A stretch of DNA of 64,000 nucleotides from an uncultured Opitutia bacterium. GTDB lineage: Bacteria; Verrucomicrobiota; Verrucomicrobiia; Opitutales; Opitutaceae. This document shows positions 56,774 to 64,000 of the stretch, one piece after another. The notes beneath the pieces are model-generated. The model saw only the letters and a list, made by a program, of their open reading frames with translations, made no database searches and was not told the DNA's origin. Location: NCBI GenBank assembly GCA_903825285.1, contig CAIJZY010000016.1, positions 1 to 64,000 on the forward strand. Reading direction: 5' to 3'. The translations under genes and the position numbers were made by a program. Each line of letters opens with the position of its first letter. Position 1 is the first letter of the stretch.

Positions 56774-58105
56774 CTATTTTCCGCCCGGCACCGTTCCCGC
56801 CTTGATCAGGAACATGTGGTCGGGGTTGAGGTGCTGGCGGATGGCGCCGTTGACCTCCTCGAGCGTGAGGGCGTCGAGCTTGGCGGGGTACTGGTCGATC
56901 CACCCGGGCCCTACGCCGCGGTTGACGCACGCGAGGAGCGTCGTGGCCATGCCGTCGGTCGTCGCGAGCGCGACCTTGTAGTGGCCGCTGAGGTTGGTCT
57001 TGCGCTTGGCCAGCTCGTCGGCGGTCACGCCCTGGTCGTACCAGCCCTTGAGCTGCTTCATCGTCGAGGCGACGCCCTGGTTCAGGAGATTCGGGGCGAA
57101 CGTCGCGGTGACCTTCCAGTCGCCGTCGGTGAAGTCGTCGTCCGCCAGCCGCGCGCCGATGCCGTAGGTCAGGCCCTCGGTGTCACGCACGGTGGCGACG
57201 AGCCGGCTGGTGAAGTCGCTGCCGAGGATGGAGGACGCGACGCGCAGCGCCACGTAGCCCGGGTCGCCGTAGCGGAGCCCGCTGGCCTGGCCGAGGGTGA
57301 CCGAGACGCTGGTCTTGTCGGCCATGAAGACGGTCTGCTCGCGCGGCGCGTCGGTGCCGGTGGAGCGGGCCGGGTGGAGGTAGTCGGCGCCGCCGGTCCA
57401 GCCGGCGAAGGCGGAGGCGACCTGCGTCTGGATGACGCCGGCATCCACGTCGCCGACGAGCACGAGCGTGCAGTGGGCGGGGCCGTAGTATTTTGCGTGG
57501 AAGGCCTTCACGTCGTCGAGCTTCGCGGCGGCGAGGGCGGCGAGAAACTCGTCGGTGGTGGCGTCGCGGTTCGGGTGGCCCGGCGCGAAGACGGCCTGCT
57601 TGAAGGCCTCCTCGGCGCGGAAGTCCGTGTTCTCGGCGGAACGCTGGAGGTTGCCGGCGATCTGGGCCTTGGCCTTGGCGAACTCCTCCTCGGTGAACGC
57701 GGGAGAGCGGAGCTGCTCGGCGATCAGGCCGATGACGAGGGGGACGTCCTGCTTGAGGCACTTGGCCTCGATCTCGAGGGCCTGCGGGCCGACGCCGAAG
57801 CTGATCGTGGCGCCGACACGGTCCAGCTGCTCGGCGATCTCAAACTTGCTGTGCTTGGTCGTGCCCTGGTCGAGGAGATGACCGCAGAGCGTGGCGACCG
57901 CGATGTTGCCGCCGGCGGCGTGGGCGTCGCCCGCGGGCAGGTTGCCCTTGAGGGTGACGACGTCGCGCACGCCGGTGCGGTAGATCAGGACATCAATCCC
58001 GGCGATCGTCGCGCGGACCACGTTGGGGGCCACCGCGGCCGTCGCGTTGGCGACGGCCAGGATCAAGGCACAGGCGGAAAGTAGCAGGAAAGAGGTGCGT
58101 TTCAT
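56774..58105 (-). CDS. M16-family peptidase-like subunit without zinc site (R/Y partner)
   Basis: 443 aa with signal peptide ~1-24. The M16 fold is evident, but where the zinc motif H-x-x-E-H should lie the sequence reads CGHLLDQG (His76, Asp79, Gln80), so zinc binding is lost. In the C-terminal half the substrate-holding pair is kept: R307 and Y314 in VRDTEGLTYGIG. This is the pattern of the non-catalytic partner in heterodimeric M16 proteases, whose partner has H-x-x-E-H. That partner is encoded 18 bp upstream on the same strand. Together they form a periplasmic zinc protease for peptides. Stop near the GH36-like gene's stop. Confidence 0.9.
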   Translation of the reverse strand: MKRTSFLLLSACALILAVANATAAVAPNVVRATIAGIDVLIYRTGVRDVVTLKGNLPAGDAHAAGGNIAVATLCGHLLDQGTTKHSKFEIAEQLDRVGATISFGVGPQALEIEAKCLKQDVPLVIGLIAEQLRSPAFTEEEFAKAKAQIAGNLQRSAENTDFRAEEAFKQAVFAPGHPNRDATTDEFLAALAAAKLDDVKAFHAKYYGPAHCTLVLVGDVDAGVIQTQVASAFAGWTGGADYLHPARSTGTDAPREQTVFMADKTSVSVTLGQASGLRYGDPGYVALRVASSILGSDFTSRLVATVRDTEGLTYGIGARLADDDFTDGDWKVTATFAPNLLNQGVASTMKQLKGWYDQGVTADELAKRKTNLSGHYKVALATTDGMATTLLACVNRGVGPGWIDQYPAKLDALTLEEVNGAIRQHLNPDHMFLIKAGTVPGGK

Positions 58106-58123
58106 GGTGAGCGAAGTGAAGGG

Positions 58124-59506
58124 TTACTTTTTGGCGGGGGCGGCGGGCTGGGCGGCGGCGATCGGGACAAACCAGCCGGTCGTGCTCTGGTCGACGTTGA
58201 AGTACTTCTGGGCGACGCGCTGCACGTCAGCGGGCGTGACCTGCTTGATGGCGTCGTCGAGGCGGTAGAACAGCGTCCAGTCGCCGACGGCGATGTCGGT
58301 GTTCAGGTTGTCGGCGATGGCGTAGGTGCCGTCGCGCTGGAAGGCGGAATCCGCGAGGTACTTCGCGACGGCGGCCTGGACCTCGGCGGCGGTGACGCCG
58401 TCCCGCTTCAGCCGCTCGATCTGCTCGACGGCGATCTTCTCCACTTGCTCGTGCGTGGCGCCGGGCGCCAGCGGGATGAAGGTGAAGTGGAGCGACGGGT
58501 CGTGGGTGGGGAAGGGAAAGCCGGAGACCCCGGTGGAAAGGCTCTGGTCGGTGAGGGCCTGGTAGAGGCGGCTGTTCTTGCCGTCGGTCAGGATGAGGCT
58601 GAGCACCGTGACCGCGGGGGCGTCGGGATGCGTGGCGGCCGGGATCTTGTGGCCGATGCCGACGACGCCCAGGCGGCCGGCGCGCTTGACCACGACGTGG
58701 CGCGGTCCGGTCTGCTCGGGCTCCTCCGTGTAGAGCGTCGGGATGGGCTTGGGCGCGCGCGGGATCGGCGCGTAGTATTTCCTGATCAGATCGAGGGCGG
58801 CGGCGGGCTGGAAGTCGCCGACGACGGTGACGGTCGCGTTGTCCGGCCAATAGAAGGTGTCGTAGAACTCGCGGAGCTTCTCGATCGAGACCTTCTCGAT
58901 GTCGCTGCGCCAGCCGAGGGTGCTGTGGTGGTACGGGTGGGCGACGTAGGCGGCGGACATGATGTCCTTCATCAGCGCCTGGAAGGGCGAGTTCTCCCCG
59001 CGCTCGAACTCGTTGCGCACGACGGTCATCTCGGGCCGGCGGTCGCTCTCGCGGAGCAGCAGGCCGCGCATGCGGTCCGCCTCCAGCTCCACGATGACCG
59101 GCAGGTGCTCGCTGCCGAAGGTCTCGTAGTAGTTCGTGCGGTCCACCCAGGTGGTGGCGTTGTTGGTGGCGCCGATCGGGTCGAGGACCTGGTCCACCTT
59201 GTTGCCCTGCTCCTTGTTGAAGTGGACGGAGCCCTTGAACATCAGGTGCTCGAGGAGGTGCGTCGCGCCGGTGGTCCCGGTGACCTCGTTGCGCGAGCCG
59301 ACGCGGTACGTCACCATGAAGGTGATGACCGGCGCGGAGTGGTCGGGCAGGAGGAGGACCTGGAGGCCGTTGGCGTCGAGCGTGTACTCGGAGATGGCCC
59401 CGACGGTCTTCACGAAATGGAAGCCGTCGGTGACGGGGGCGTCGGCCGCGCGGAGGCCGGCGACGGAAGCCAGAAGGACGAGCAGGAACAGGGGCTTGGG
59501 TTTCAT
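58124..59506 (-). CDS. M16-family zinc peptidase, catalytic subunit
   Basis: 460 aa from ATG 59506 (a GTG at 59530 would add 8 residues). Signal peptide ~1-22 (LFLLVLLASVAGLRA). The inverted zinc motif H83-L-L-E-H87 is in ATHLLEHLMFKGS and the third ligand is a Glu in VVRNEFERGENS (~166). NNATTWVDRTNYYETF is also typical. The C-terminal half keeps the M16_C fold (GDFQPAAALDLIRKYY, SRLYQALT). It pairs with the zinc-less subunit encoded 18 bp downstream. The 234 bp upstream of its ATG, divergent from the Ig-domain gene, hold no clear promoter. Confidence 0.93.
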   Translation of the reverse strand: MKPKPLFLLVLLASVAGLRAADAPVTDGFHFVKTVGAISEYTLDANGLQVLLLPDHSAPVITFMVTYRVGSRNEVTGTTGATHLLEHLMFKGSVHFNKEQGNKVDQVLDPIGATNNATTWVDRTNYYETFGSEHLPVIVELEADRMRGLLLRESDRRPEMTVVRNEFERGENSPFQALMKDIMSAAYVAHPYHHSTLGWRSDIEKVSIEKLREFYDTFYWPDNATVTVVGDFQPAAALDLIRKYYAPIPRAPKPIPTLYTEEPEQTGPRHVVVKRAGRLGVVGIGHKIPAATHPDAPAVTVLSLILTDGKNSRLYQALTDQSLSTGVSGFPFPTHDPSLHFTFIPLAPGATHEQVEKIAVEQIERLKRDGVTAAEVQAAVAKYLADSAFQRDGTYAIADNLNTDIAVGDWTLFYRLDDAIKQVTPADVQRVAQKYFNVDQSTTGWFVPIAAAQPAAPAKK

Positions 59507-59740
59507 GCGGTTGAAGGAGGGGTGAGACACTGCAGGGTTCCCGGGATTACGCCAAGGCTTCTGCGACGAAGCAGCTTGAAATGGGTCCGGCGGCGGGTGG
59601 GCGGGATGGACGGTCGGCCGGTCCGGGCGTTGGGCATCTAATCAGCGGCAGCGGACAGGATTATAATGGCGGTAGTGGCGGGCTGGGGCTCGTCGGTTGT
59701 CACAACTCATGACAGGCTGCTTGCCGTCGAAGTCTTTCCC

Positions 59741-62074
59741 ATGAAATCGCTGCCGATTCCCTTCCGCCAGGTTGGGCTTGTCGTGCTGGTTCTGGGGATT
59801 TTTGTCACGGCGGGCTGGGCGCAGACGGCGCCGACGATCACGACCCAGCCGCCGCCGACGCTCTTCGTGGACGCGGACAAGGACATCACGCTGTCGGTCG
59901 TGGCCGCCGGCTCGACTCCGCTGTCGTACCAGTGGTTGAGGGATTTCTCGCCGATTGCGGGGGCGACCAGCGCCTCGCTCACGATTTCCCGGGCCCAGGT
60001 TTTTACCGACTGGGGCAATTACTGCGTGGTGGTGAGCAACCCTGCCGGCTCGGTCACCTCCAACCTTTGTATCCTGAGCGTGAACCACGCGCCCTTTTTC
60101 TACCAGCAGCCGGAATCGCAGGGCATGCTGGCCGGCGGGAGTGCCACGTTCCAGTCGGGCGGCCTGGGCTGGCCCATCCCGACGATGCAGTGGAGCAAGG
60201 ATGGGGTCGCGATCCCGGACGCCACCGGCACGACCCTGACCCTGGCGAATGTCACGCCCGCCAGCGCCGGCAGCTACACGCTCACGCTGTCCAACCGACT
60301 GGGCACGGTGACCTCCCAGCCCGCCCTGCTGTCGATTGGCACGGGCCTGGTCATCGCCACGGAACCGGCCGGAGCCCATATCCAGAGCGGGGAATCGGCG
60401 ACCTTCGTGGTCGGAGTGACCGGCATCATGCTCGCCTGCCGCTGGCAGCAGCAGCAGCAGGGGTTCGGCAGCCCTTGGAGTGATCTTGCGGACCAGGGCA
60501 TTTACAGCGGCACGGCGACGCGCACGCTGCACCTCGCGAATCCGCCGATGGCGCTGAACAATGCCCGGTACCGCTGCGTGGTCACGAACAGCGCGGGCAC
60601 GGAAACCAGCGCGGCCGCCACGCTGACCATCGAGGGCTTCCCGCCTTTCTCCGGCGCGTACTTCGGTTCCTTTGATTCCGGCGGTGGGCATTGGGCCATT
60701 TCCCTGAATGGCACGTCCGCCACGTTCCTGGCGTACCTGCCCGACCGGCACAGCGTGATCGTGCAGTCGCTGTACATCCCGCCCTCGGGCGAGTTCAGCA
60801 CCACGGCCGTGGAGCGGCTGGCGGGGAATGTGGCTGGCACGGGCGCGACCATCACGGTGAGCGGCCAGATCACCGGCACGGCCGCCGCCCCGTCCGTGCG
60901 CACGGTCACGGGCACCATTCCCGCGTTCGGCAAGACCTTCACGGGCGAGTTCCGCGCGGGCAACGGCGCGCTCACGCCGGCGTCGGGCGACTTCTACTCC
61001 GCCCTCGCGCTGAATGGCGACCAGGGCTCAGTCTACACCGTCGTCGGCTACGGCGGGGATGTCCTGGCCGTGGTCATCACGCCGACCGCGGCGGATGGCG
61101 TCCTCGGCCAGCTCGCGCTCACCACGCCCATCACCGCCACGACGACCGTCGCCACCGCGAACGGCGCCATGCTGGGGCTGACCGTGAACATCATCAGTCA
61201 CTCCCTCGCCGCCACTTACACGCCGGCGAGCAGCGGCACGCGTGCGGTCAGCTTCCTCGGGCTGGGCTCGGCCACCGTGACGACCTCCAAGCTGGCCGGG
61301 CTCTCCATCCGCGGCCTGGCCGGCCAGGGCGACCAGACGCTCATCGTCGGCTACGTCGTCTCCGGCGCGGCCGCCAAGCCGGTGCTGGTCCGCGCGGTCG
61401 GACCCTCGCTCATCCCGCAGGGCGTCAGCGGCGTGCTGGCCAATCCGCGCCTCCGGATCTTCAGCGCGGCGGGCGCGCTCCTCTCCGAGAATGAGGACTG
61501 GGGTGGCGGCGGTGCGCTGCAGACGATGTTCCAGTCGCTCGGCGCCTTCGCGCTCACCAGCCCGCTTGACGCCGCGCTCGCGACCTCGCTGCCGGACGGC
61601 GTCTACACGGCGCATGCCGGCAGCACCGCGGGGGCCAATGGCGTCGCGCTGCTCGAGGCCTACGACGCCGACGCGAGCCGGACGACCCGCCTGGTCGCGC
61701 TCTCCGCGCGGGCCCTGGCCGGCACCGGCGACAACACGCTGATCGCGGGTTTCGTGATCACGGGCAATGCGCCCGTGACGCTGCTGATCCGCGGCGTGGG
61801 GCCGACGCTGGCCAATTACGGGGTGACGGGACCGCTGGCCGATCCGCAGCTCAGGGTGTTTGACGCGTCCGGGCAGGTACTCGCGCAGAACGACAACTGG
61901 GGCGGCGGCGCCGACCTGCAGGCACAGTTTGCCGCGCTGGGCGCCGCGCCGCTGACCAGCCCGCTCGACGCCGCGCTGCGGATCACGCTCCCGCCGGGCG
62001 TCTACACCGCGCAGGTGTCGTCCACCGACGGCCGCACCGGCGTCGCGCTGGTCGAGGTCTACGAGGTCCCGTAG
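59741..62074 (+). CDS. Exported Ig-domain protein with two C-terminal tandem repeats
   Basis: 777 aa from ATG 59741. Signal peptide ~1-27 (VGLVVLVLGIFVTAGWAQ). Three immunoglobulin-like domains follow: PTITTQPPPTLFVDADKDIT with YQWLRDFSP, then FYQQPESQGMLAGGSATF with MQWSKDG, then IATEPAGAHIQSGESATF with CRWQQQQQ; each ends in a Y-x-(C/L)-x-V-x-N motif. A central beta region (~310-520) leads to two ~115-residue repeats with the pattern L-(I/V)-x-G-(F/Y)-V-(I/V)-x-G, L-(I/V)-R-x-V-G-P-(S/T)-L, N-x-x-W-G-G-G and P-L-D-A-A-L. Such repeats recur in large surface proteins of Verrucomicrobiota. Surface or adhesion role is inferred. No anchor signal at the C-terminus. Confidence 0.85.
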   Translation: MKSLPIPFRQVGLVVLVLGIFVTAGWAQTAPTITTQPPPTLFVDADKDITLSVVAAGSTPLSYQWLRDFSPIAGATSASLTISRAQVFTDWGNYCVVVSNPAGSVTSNLCILSVNHAPFFYQQPESQGMLAGGSATFQSGGLGWPIPTMQWSKDGVAIPDATGTTLTLANVTPASAGSYTLTLSNRLGTVTSQPALLSIGTGLVIATEPAGAHIQSGESATFVVGVTGIMLACRWQQQQQGFGSPWSDLADQGIYSGTATRTLHLANPPMALNNARYRCVVTNSAGTETSAAATLTIEGFPPFSGAYFGSFDSGGGHWAISLNGTSATFLAYLPDRHSVIVQSLYIPPSGEFSTTAVERLAGNVAGTGATITVSGQITGTAAAPSVRTVTGTIPAFGKTFTGEFRAGNGALTPASGDFYSALALNGDQGSVYTVVGYGGDVLAVVITPTAADGVLGQLALTTPITATTTVATANGAMLGLTVNIISHSLAATYTPASSGTRAVSFLGLGSATVTTSKLAGLSIRGLAGQGDQTLIVGYVVSGAAAKPVLVRAVGPSLIPQGVSGVLANPRLRIFSAAGALLSENEDWGGGGALQTMFQSLGAFALTSPLDAALATSLPDGVYTAHAGSTAGANGVALLEAYDADASRTTRLVALSARALAGTGDNTLIAGFVITGNAPVTLLIRGVGPTLANYGVTGPLADPQLRVFDASGQVLAQNDNWGGGADLQAQFAALGAAPLTSPLDAALRITLPPGVYTAQVSSTDGRTGVALVEVYEVP

Positions 62075-62084
62075 CCCGCGCGGC

Positions 62085-64000
62085 TCACCCGCCCAGGACT
62101 GCGACCTTCGCCTGCAGGTGGGTGATGCGCTGCTTCGACTCGCTGTTGCGCACGGCCATACCGTAGGCGGCGGGCTCGCCGACGATCACGACCTTCTTGC
62201 GGCCGCGCGTGATCGCGGTGTAGAGCAGGTTGCGCTGGAGCATCATGAAATGGCCCTTGAGCAGCGGGATGATCACGACCGGGTACTCGCTGCCCTGGGA
62301 CTTGTGGATGCTGATCGCGTAGGCGAGCACGAGGTCGTTGAACTCGCCGCGCTCAAACGTGTGTTGCTCGCCGTCGAACTCCGCGTCGAGCGTGCCGTTC
62401 ACGCCGTCCACCGCCTTCACCGTGCCGATGTCGCCGTTGAAGAGGTTCTTGTCGTAGTTGTTCCGGAGCTGGATGACTTTGTCGCCCGGCCGGTACTCGG
62501 CCGCCGGCCCGCGCAGGCCGCGGGCGTGCGGGTTGAGCGCGGCCTGCAGCGTGACGTTGAGGTTCGCCACGCCCGCCACGCCCTTGTGCATCGGCGCGAG
62601 CACCTGCACGTCGTCCACGGGGTCGAACCACTTCCAGAGCCGCGGCACGAACTCGGTGCAGAGCGCGGTGACCTTGGCGAGGCAGTCCTCGGCATCGGTG
62701 GCGACGACAAACGTCAGGTCGCTCCAGGCCTGGATGCCCGCGAGGTCGGTCACGGCTGGCGGCAGGGAGGCGTCGCCGGCGTTGATCGCGTGGGCGGTGG
62801 TGACGATCCCGCTCTGCTCCTTCTGGCGGTAGATGACGGAGAGGCGGGTGACCGGGACGCGGCCGGTGGCGATGAGGTCCTTGAGGACGTTGCCGGCGCC
62901 GACGCTCGGCAGCTGGTCGGTGTCGCCGACGAGCAGGAGGTGGGCGCGGGCGGGGACGGCCTGTAGCAGGGCGGAGGCGAGCCGGGCGTCGAGCATCGAG
63001 GCCTCGTCCACGACGAGGAAGTCGGTGGCGAGCGGGTGGGACTCGTTGCTGGTGAAGCCGCCGCTGGCGGGGTCGTACTTGAGCAGGCGGTGGATGGTGG
63101 AGGCGAAGCCGCCCGTGGTCTCGGCCAGGCGCTGGGCGGCGCGGCCGGTCGGGGCCGCGAGGTGCACGCGGACCTTCTTCGCCTTCAGGATCTCGACGAG
63201 GGCGCGGAGGATGGTGGTCTTGCCCGTGCCGGGCCCGCCGGTGAGGATGCTGAACTTCGCGGTGAGCGCGAGGCGGACCGCGACGCGCTGCAGCTCGTGG
63301 AAGGCAAAGCCCGCCTTCTGCTCGGCCCACTGCACGGCGGCGTCGGCCTTGATCGGCGGCAGCCCGCTGCCGACCCGGCCGAGGCGCTGGACGACGTCGG
63401 CGATCTTCTGCTCGGCGCGGTCATTGTGCGGGAGCTGGAGCAGGCCGGAGCCGGGCAGCGGGTCGGCCACGCCGGCAGGCGCGTGGCGGATCAGCGCCTT
63501 GGTCTCGACCAGGGCCTGGATGCGGGCGGTCACGAGCTCGCCCGAGGTCTCCAGCTGGTTGGCCGAGTATTCGACCAGGTCGGACTCGCGGAACGCCGTG
63601 TGGCCCTCCTCCTGCAGGGTCTCGAGCGCGTAGAGGATGCCGGCGTCGAGCCGCGGCGGCGCGTCGTTGGCGAAGCCGAGGTTGATGGCGATGCGGTCGG
63701 CGGTCTTGAACCCGATGCCGTCAATCTCGCGGGCGACGCGGTAGGGCTCGTTCATCAGGACCTGCTTCGCCTGCGGGCCGAAGTGGTTGACGAGCTTCAC
63801 GCACTGCGAGGGCGTCACGCCGTAGGTCTGGAGGAAGATGTACAGCTCGCGCTCGGTCCGCTTCTCGTCCCACGCGCGCTTGATCGACGCGGCGCGCTTC
63901 TGGCCGATGCCCTCGACGTCGCGCAGCCGGCCGGACTCCTCGCTGAGGACGCGGAAGGTGTCGGTCCCGAACGCGTCCACGATCTTGTTGGCGTAGACCT
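62085..64000 (-). CDS. recD2: RecD2-type exonuclease V alpha/helicase, N-terminus beyond the right edge
   Basis: At least 638 residues are visible; the frame runs off the edge upstream of VDAFGTDTFRVL. The N-terminal region holds tandem helix-hairpin-helix-like segments (DVEGIGQKRAASIK, EIDGIGFKTADRIA), the RecD2-specific feature. The helicase core has Walker A TGGPGTGKTT, II VVDEASMLD, III VGDTDQLPSVGAG, and the C-terminal SH3-inserted 2B/UvrD-like part with SIHKSQGSEYPVVIIPL and YTAITRGRKKVVIVG. It is a 5'-3' SF1B DNA helicase found in bacteria outside the RecBCD complex. About 90-100 N-terminal residues are likely missing. Its stop is 10 bp from the convergent Ig-domain gene. Confidence 0.95.
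   Translation of the reverse strand, partial: VYANKIVDAFGTDTFRVLSEESGRLRDVEGIGQKRAASIKRAWDEKRTERELYIFLQTYGVTPSQCVKLVNHFGPQAKQVLMNEPYRVAREIDGIGFKTADRIAINLGFANDAPPRLDAGILYALETLQEEGHTAFRESDLVEYSANQLETSGELVTARIQALVETKALIRHAPAGVADPLPGSGLLQLPHNDRAEQKIADVVQRLGRVGSGLPPIKADAAVQWAEQKAGFAFHELQRVAVRLALTAKFSILTGGPGTGKTTILRALVEILKAKKVRVHLAAPTGRAAQRLAETTGGFASTIHRLLKYDPASGGFTSNESHPLATDFLVVDEASMLDARLASALLQAVPARAHLLLVGDTDQLPSVGAGNVLKDLIATGRVPVTRLSVIYRQKEQSGIVTTAHAINAGDASLPPAVTDLAGIQAWSDLTFVVATDAEDCLAKVTALCTEFVPRLWKWFDPVDDVQVLAPMHKGVAGVANLNVTLQAALNPHARGLRGPAAEYRPGDKVIQLRNNYDKNLFNGDIGTVKAVDGVNGTLDAEFDGEQHTFERGEFNDLVLAYAISIHKSQGSEYPVVIIPLLKGHFMMLQRNLLYTAITRGRKKVVIVGEPAAYGMAVRNSESKQRITHLQAKVAVLGG

Noticed and set aside
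1-64000. tRNA, rRNA, CRISPR arrays, IS elements, prophage
   Set aside because: No CCA-ended cloverleaf, no rRNA-like sequence, no regularly spaced direct repeats, no transposase, integrase or phage structural gene was seen.

Overview
The window looks like a chromosomal segment of a high-GC Gram-negative bacterium, most likely an Opitutaceae-type Verrucomicrobiota (Opitutus/Lacunisphaera-like). This is an inference. It rests on very high GC3, an outer-membrane/LPS gene set (KdsB, a TonB-dependent receptor), a PEP-CTERM protein, a secreted Ig-domain protein of a style common in Verrucomicrobiota, and several copies of an intergenic CCACGAAG-type palindromic repeat. I see no phage, IS element, CRISPR array, rRNA or tRNA. 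The protein-coding genes look intact; only the two edge genes are partial.

Layout. 1-6.1 kb: partial zinc-type alcohol dehydrogenase, alpha/beta hydrolase, OPT transporter, isochorismatase-fold hydrolase and a membrane protein, separated by palindromic repeats. 6.1-20.6 kb: a signalling island with two NarL/FixJ response regulators, a chemoreceptor carrying a c-type haem motif, two REC-PAS-kinases, a membrane hybrid kinase, a stand-alone H-NOX (haem gas sensor) translationally coupled to an HNOBA-PAS-GAF histidine kinase, CheW and a second chemoreceptor. 20.6-26.3 kb: PEP-CTERM propeller protein, TMTC-like TPR membrane protein, SLC1-type symporter, MobA-like enzyme, small membrane protein. 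26.3-38.3 kb: HrpA helicase, dienelactone hydrolase, a six-PAS hybrid kinase, a DUF2721 protein, and a coupled ABC ATPase/cation exchanger pair. 38.4-49.2 kb: nuclease/phosphatase, Spx/ArsC-like protein, DUF4097 protein, M32 carboxypeptidase, TatD, HPr, KdsB, a six-hairpin glycosidase, CarA. 49.4-53.6 kb: lysine 2,3-aminomutase (KamA), two tandem paralogous small-RNA units, and a TPP riboswitch ahead of a TonB-dependent receptor. 53.8-64 kb: pRiA4b ORF-3-like protein, a small protein behind a hairpin leader, a GH36-like glycosidase, an M16 peptidase pair (one active, one lacking the zinc site), an Ig-domain secreted protein and a partial RecD2.

The most notable items are: (i) two tandem small-RNA genes at 50.76-51.06 kb, each with a similar -35/-10, a near-identical 35-nt core and its own terminator; (ii) the gas/redox signalling island, which joins a haem-binding chemoreceptor, H-NOX/HNOBA-kinase and several REC-bearing kinases but has no CheA in view; (iii) a TPP riboswitch controlling an outer-membrane receptor; and (iv) an isochorismatase-fold enzyme with Gly at the nucleophile position.
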